From Balanoglossus misakiensis (lineage: Eukaryota > Hemichordata), in NCBI GenBank assembly GCA_040954595.2, contig CM082594.2, positions 4,588,001 to 4,652,000 on the forward strand: a stretch of DNA of 64,000 bases. The letters run 5' to 3'. Made by a program: the position numbers and the translations under genes. Under the pieces are notes generated by a model that did not search any database, was not told the origin of the DNA, and worked only from the letters and a program-made list of their open reading frames with translations. Shown here piece by piece: positions 61,292 through 64,000 of the stretch. Within the stretch, counting starts at the first letter, position 1, and each line of letters begins with the position of its first letter.

Positions 61292-61839
61292 AGTCGGCAC
61301 AAGCGCTGGGTTGTGACATAATCAAAGATATCATGCAGTTAGGTGAATCAGTCTCCGATGTAGCCAGATTTACTTTTTTTGTGACATTACAACTGGCATC
61401 TAACAGCTGTGTGTCAACACAGGTATAAGATGTACATCTGCATTGGTTTTCTGCCTGACTCAGATCCTACTGATAAAAAACCGATCGGGTCAGACCCACC
61501 ACAAAGAACATCCCGCACACACCTCTTCGACCTCGCCGAAATTGCCGCGTCAGACCAGGATTATAATCTGACATTTTCAATCAGACCCTGCTAATAAATA
61601 ATTTGCAATTCCATTCCTCAGAAGACATATTTCTTGTCCTTTTTAATTTCCCGTATAACTGTGTTGTGTGGCCGTGATTTGTCGTCATGCATTTCCTGGC
61701 ATTGCTTCGATGAGCTTCCTCCGAATCATTCTGATTCTGGAATACATATTTCATCATATGTGTTTGCGGCAGATGTGTGTCTGTCCATGCATACATAAAT
61801 GATCTTTCCTAACTCTGTTTTCATGTTTGTATTTGTCAT

Positions 61840-62100
61840 GTTTCATATTACATGTGTGTATTACAAGTATGTATACATAAATAAATATATATTCAAATGA
61901 TATTGCACAATTTGTTTCTATATTTATGTAAATGTACATTTATGTATTATACTTGTCCATAAATCTGACATGTACAAATCTATACTTGTATAATACTGCA
62001 ATGTATTATACATACATTTCATTAATGTGTGTGTAGAAATTTATTTACATACGTGTGCATACATGTTTGTAAGTATACAGGTATATACAGTACACATAGA
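61840..62100. repeat. Low-complexity TACA/TATG-rich stretch
   Basis: Repeated TGTATACATA-, TATTTATGTA- and ACATACGTGTG-like words without a stable period; no gene seen. Confidence 0.6.
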
Positions 62101-64000
62101 ATTCCCAATGAACTGTTCTGTTCAATAAACAGTTGTGTATTTTAAAGAAGGAATTCATATGGCAACAAATGGTTTGCAGACATGAAAAAGATGAAAAACG
62201 AGAAATTATAAATCAAGAAACAATTAACACAGGGACTATAATATGATTGTTATTTGTGGAGAGAACTCAGTCAGAAAATCAGTTGATGCTTTTATTCACC
62301 AGATTTGTTTCTCGTATCGATTCTGCTAGCCCGTGTTGATGTTCTGTTCGCAGCCAATATAAAGTTTCACTAGCCAGTGATCTGATCCTTCTGTTTTTCA
62401 ATTCTATTTACTATTGTATAATATTTTAAATAGCTTGCACTTAAATAGGGTAACTCAGAGCCCTTCTTAAATTTCTTATGTTTTGGTAATATTTATCAAT
62501 CGGTTGTTAATACCAAACACAAGATAACCTGTTTTAAGTTTTATAACCGTGAAAATAATCCTGTAATACATAATAGAATGTAATTTGCTATTAGAGCTGA
62601 GAGAATTTGTTTTGCAACCTGATCCAGTAGAGTTAACTGGCAGCAGGTCTGTTTGCTCACGTCCTTATTGCCATTCATCAGAAATATATATGTTATGATT
62701 CCTTGGAGGCAGAAAAAAATCTCATTGGAATAAAAATGTTAATTTTCCATTATGATTAAAGACATGAATTAGACCCAATTTAGAGTAACTAGATACGTTT
62801 TTTTAAAACAAGATTTTAGGTCTGATAAGCTATTTGTAAACGGCTTAGAGTATCTGAACATACTGAAAGCATCATCCTTAATATCAGTTGTTTTATTATC
62901 TATAAGATATTAAGAGAAAAGAAACTGGAAGGTATCAGAACATGCAGAGTGTTTTACTGAGAATTGATACGCAATTTAAACAATCTTGTCAACTGGGCTG
63001 CAATGAAGTCACAGGGGGGAGCTCTGTTGATAAAAGCAATAACCCCAAAATGCTTACTGTCATCCGGAATGATGGAAGGAGAAATCAATTCAAAGCGTCT
63101 TCAGCTCTGGAAAGCTGCGATAGAGAACCGACTTATCAGAGGTCTAAAGTACCACCGCGCGCAATAATGGCGGAGCTAATATCACAAATAAGTGTTACTG
63201 CCAAACGCCATTAAAAGACGATGTTCGACTATAGGCTGATGTTCAGTTTGATCAGATTAGCAGAAAGCTATGCCCATTTAAGATACATGTATATGCCCAA
63301 GGATTTACTCCTTCCTTAATTACCCGTATTTAAGTCGTGTCTGCTGAAGTTACCGCAGTGTCAAAGGTGCCGGACTGACTGAGTGAGTCCAATCGGATCT
63401 TCTTTTTCACTGGGAAAAAAAATTGACGCGTTAACTGTCATTAATGGTTTCTTTGGCCGTGAAAGTACCTTCTGATTGGTATGACTTACAGCTGATATGA
63501 CTGCGCTTGTAAATTGAGCGCTCCGCAATCATAAAACTGAAATTCAGTGTACACGTGTCAGAATTGGTTAGCGTCGTTGGTTCGTAACGGGTTCTGAATG
63601 CAATTTCTGAAAGCAAGACGATAATACATGAGAATCGTGTCGTCGTGTCGATTAGTCAATGCGAGTGTGTGAGTCGGATATTAAATATCAGTCGGTTTTA
63701 TTCATGTTAATTTCATGTGAGCGCTTGCTATTTGAAATGCACATGAAACACCTTCTCGCGTATTGATGGAGTCATACAAACTGTGTACCAGTATACCGGT
63801 ACATGTACATGTAAGTGTGTTACCTGACAGTCCTAACAAGATTTCATAAACTGTCTATGATTGAAAAATTTCTGGCACATTTCAGAATATCCAGCCACTC
63901 GTACATGTGGCAGTATATCCATGCAAAGATGGAGTGGCTTTTCAAATGTGTACATCACCACATTTGATAAGCGATATTGATGACAACTGGATGGTGTATT

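Larger units (their letters stand above)
33037..64000 (+). other. Presumed first intron of the DGK gene
   Basis: No exon matching the next part of a type I DGK (EF-hand, C1 or catalytic motifs) was found in the remaining 31 kb on the plus strand, and no other gene was recognised on either strand. It is AT-rich with scattered MITEs, microsatellites, RFX-type palindromes and local motif clusters listed separately. An alternative is that an unrelated lineage-specific gene lies within it unnoticed, since short exons without recognisable motifs cannot be excluded by eye. Confidence 0.6.

Noticed and set aside
1-64000. CRISPR array, prophage, tRNA or rRNA genes
   Set aside because: No regularly spaced identical repeats, no viral genes, and no tRNA-like B box or rRNA segment was recognised by eye; a tRNAscan or Rfam search would settle the RNA genes.

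Overview
The window looks like animal nuclear DNA. It is AT-rich, its genes are split by short GT-AG introns, and it carries many small foldback (MITE-like) elements and microsatellites. All gene calls below come from hand-translating exons and joining them by splice phase. The gene content (two SLC5-family transporters, alkylglycerol monooxygenase, a type I diacylglycerol kinase) and the compact introns suggest a marine invertebrate, most likely a deuterostome such as a hemichordate or cephalochordate. That placement is inference only. Nothing prokaryotic, viral or CRISPR-like was seen.

Layout. (1) Positions 1-10,094 hold two tandem paralogues of a sodium-coupled monocarboxylate transporter-like gene (SLC5A8/SLC5A12 type), both on the minus strand. 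Copy A (138-2,217) shows its first five coding exons and runs off the left edge. Copy B (4,774-10,090) shows all 13 coding exons in phase, 648 codons plus stop, but codon 540 is an in-frame TGA. The duplication includes upstream DNA (about 3,350-3,830 matching about 10,780-11,215). (2) Positions 11,572-16,351, plus strand, hold a complete 12-exon AGMO gene (463 aa), head-to-head with copy B. (3) Positions 16,352-32,960 contain no convincing gene; they hold foldback elements and a few orphan ORFs. (4) Position 32,961 starts the first coding exon of a type I diacylglycerol kinase (DGKB-like, plus strand), ending at a consensus donor at 33,036. (5) The remaining 31 kb is best read as the first intron of that kinase gene. 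No second exon was found; it contains repeats, palindromes and candidate regulatory clusters.

The AGMO then DGK order and shared orientation match the human 7p21 neighbourhood, so this is probably an ancient linkage. The genes do not form an operon-like unit: a membrane solute transporter pair, an ether-lipid cleaving enzyme and a lipid-signalling kinase sit side by side. I did not find a clearly new biological system. The strongest oddities are the TGA inside an otherwise intact transporter, the uneven divergence between the two transporter copies (suggesting gene conversion), and several well-formed non-autonomous transposons.
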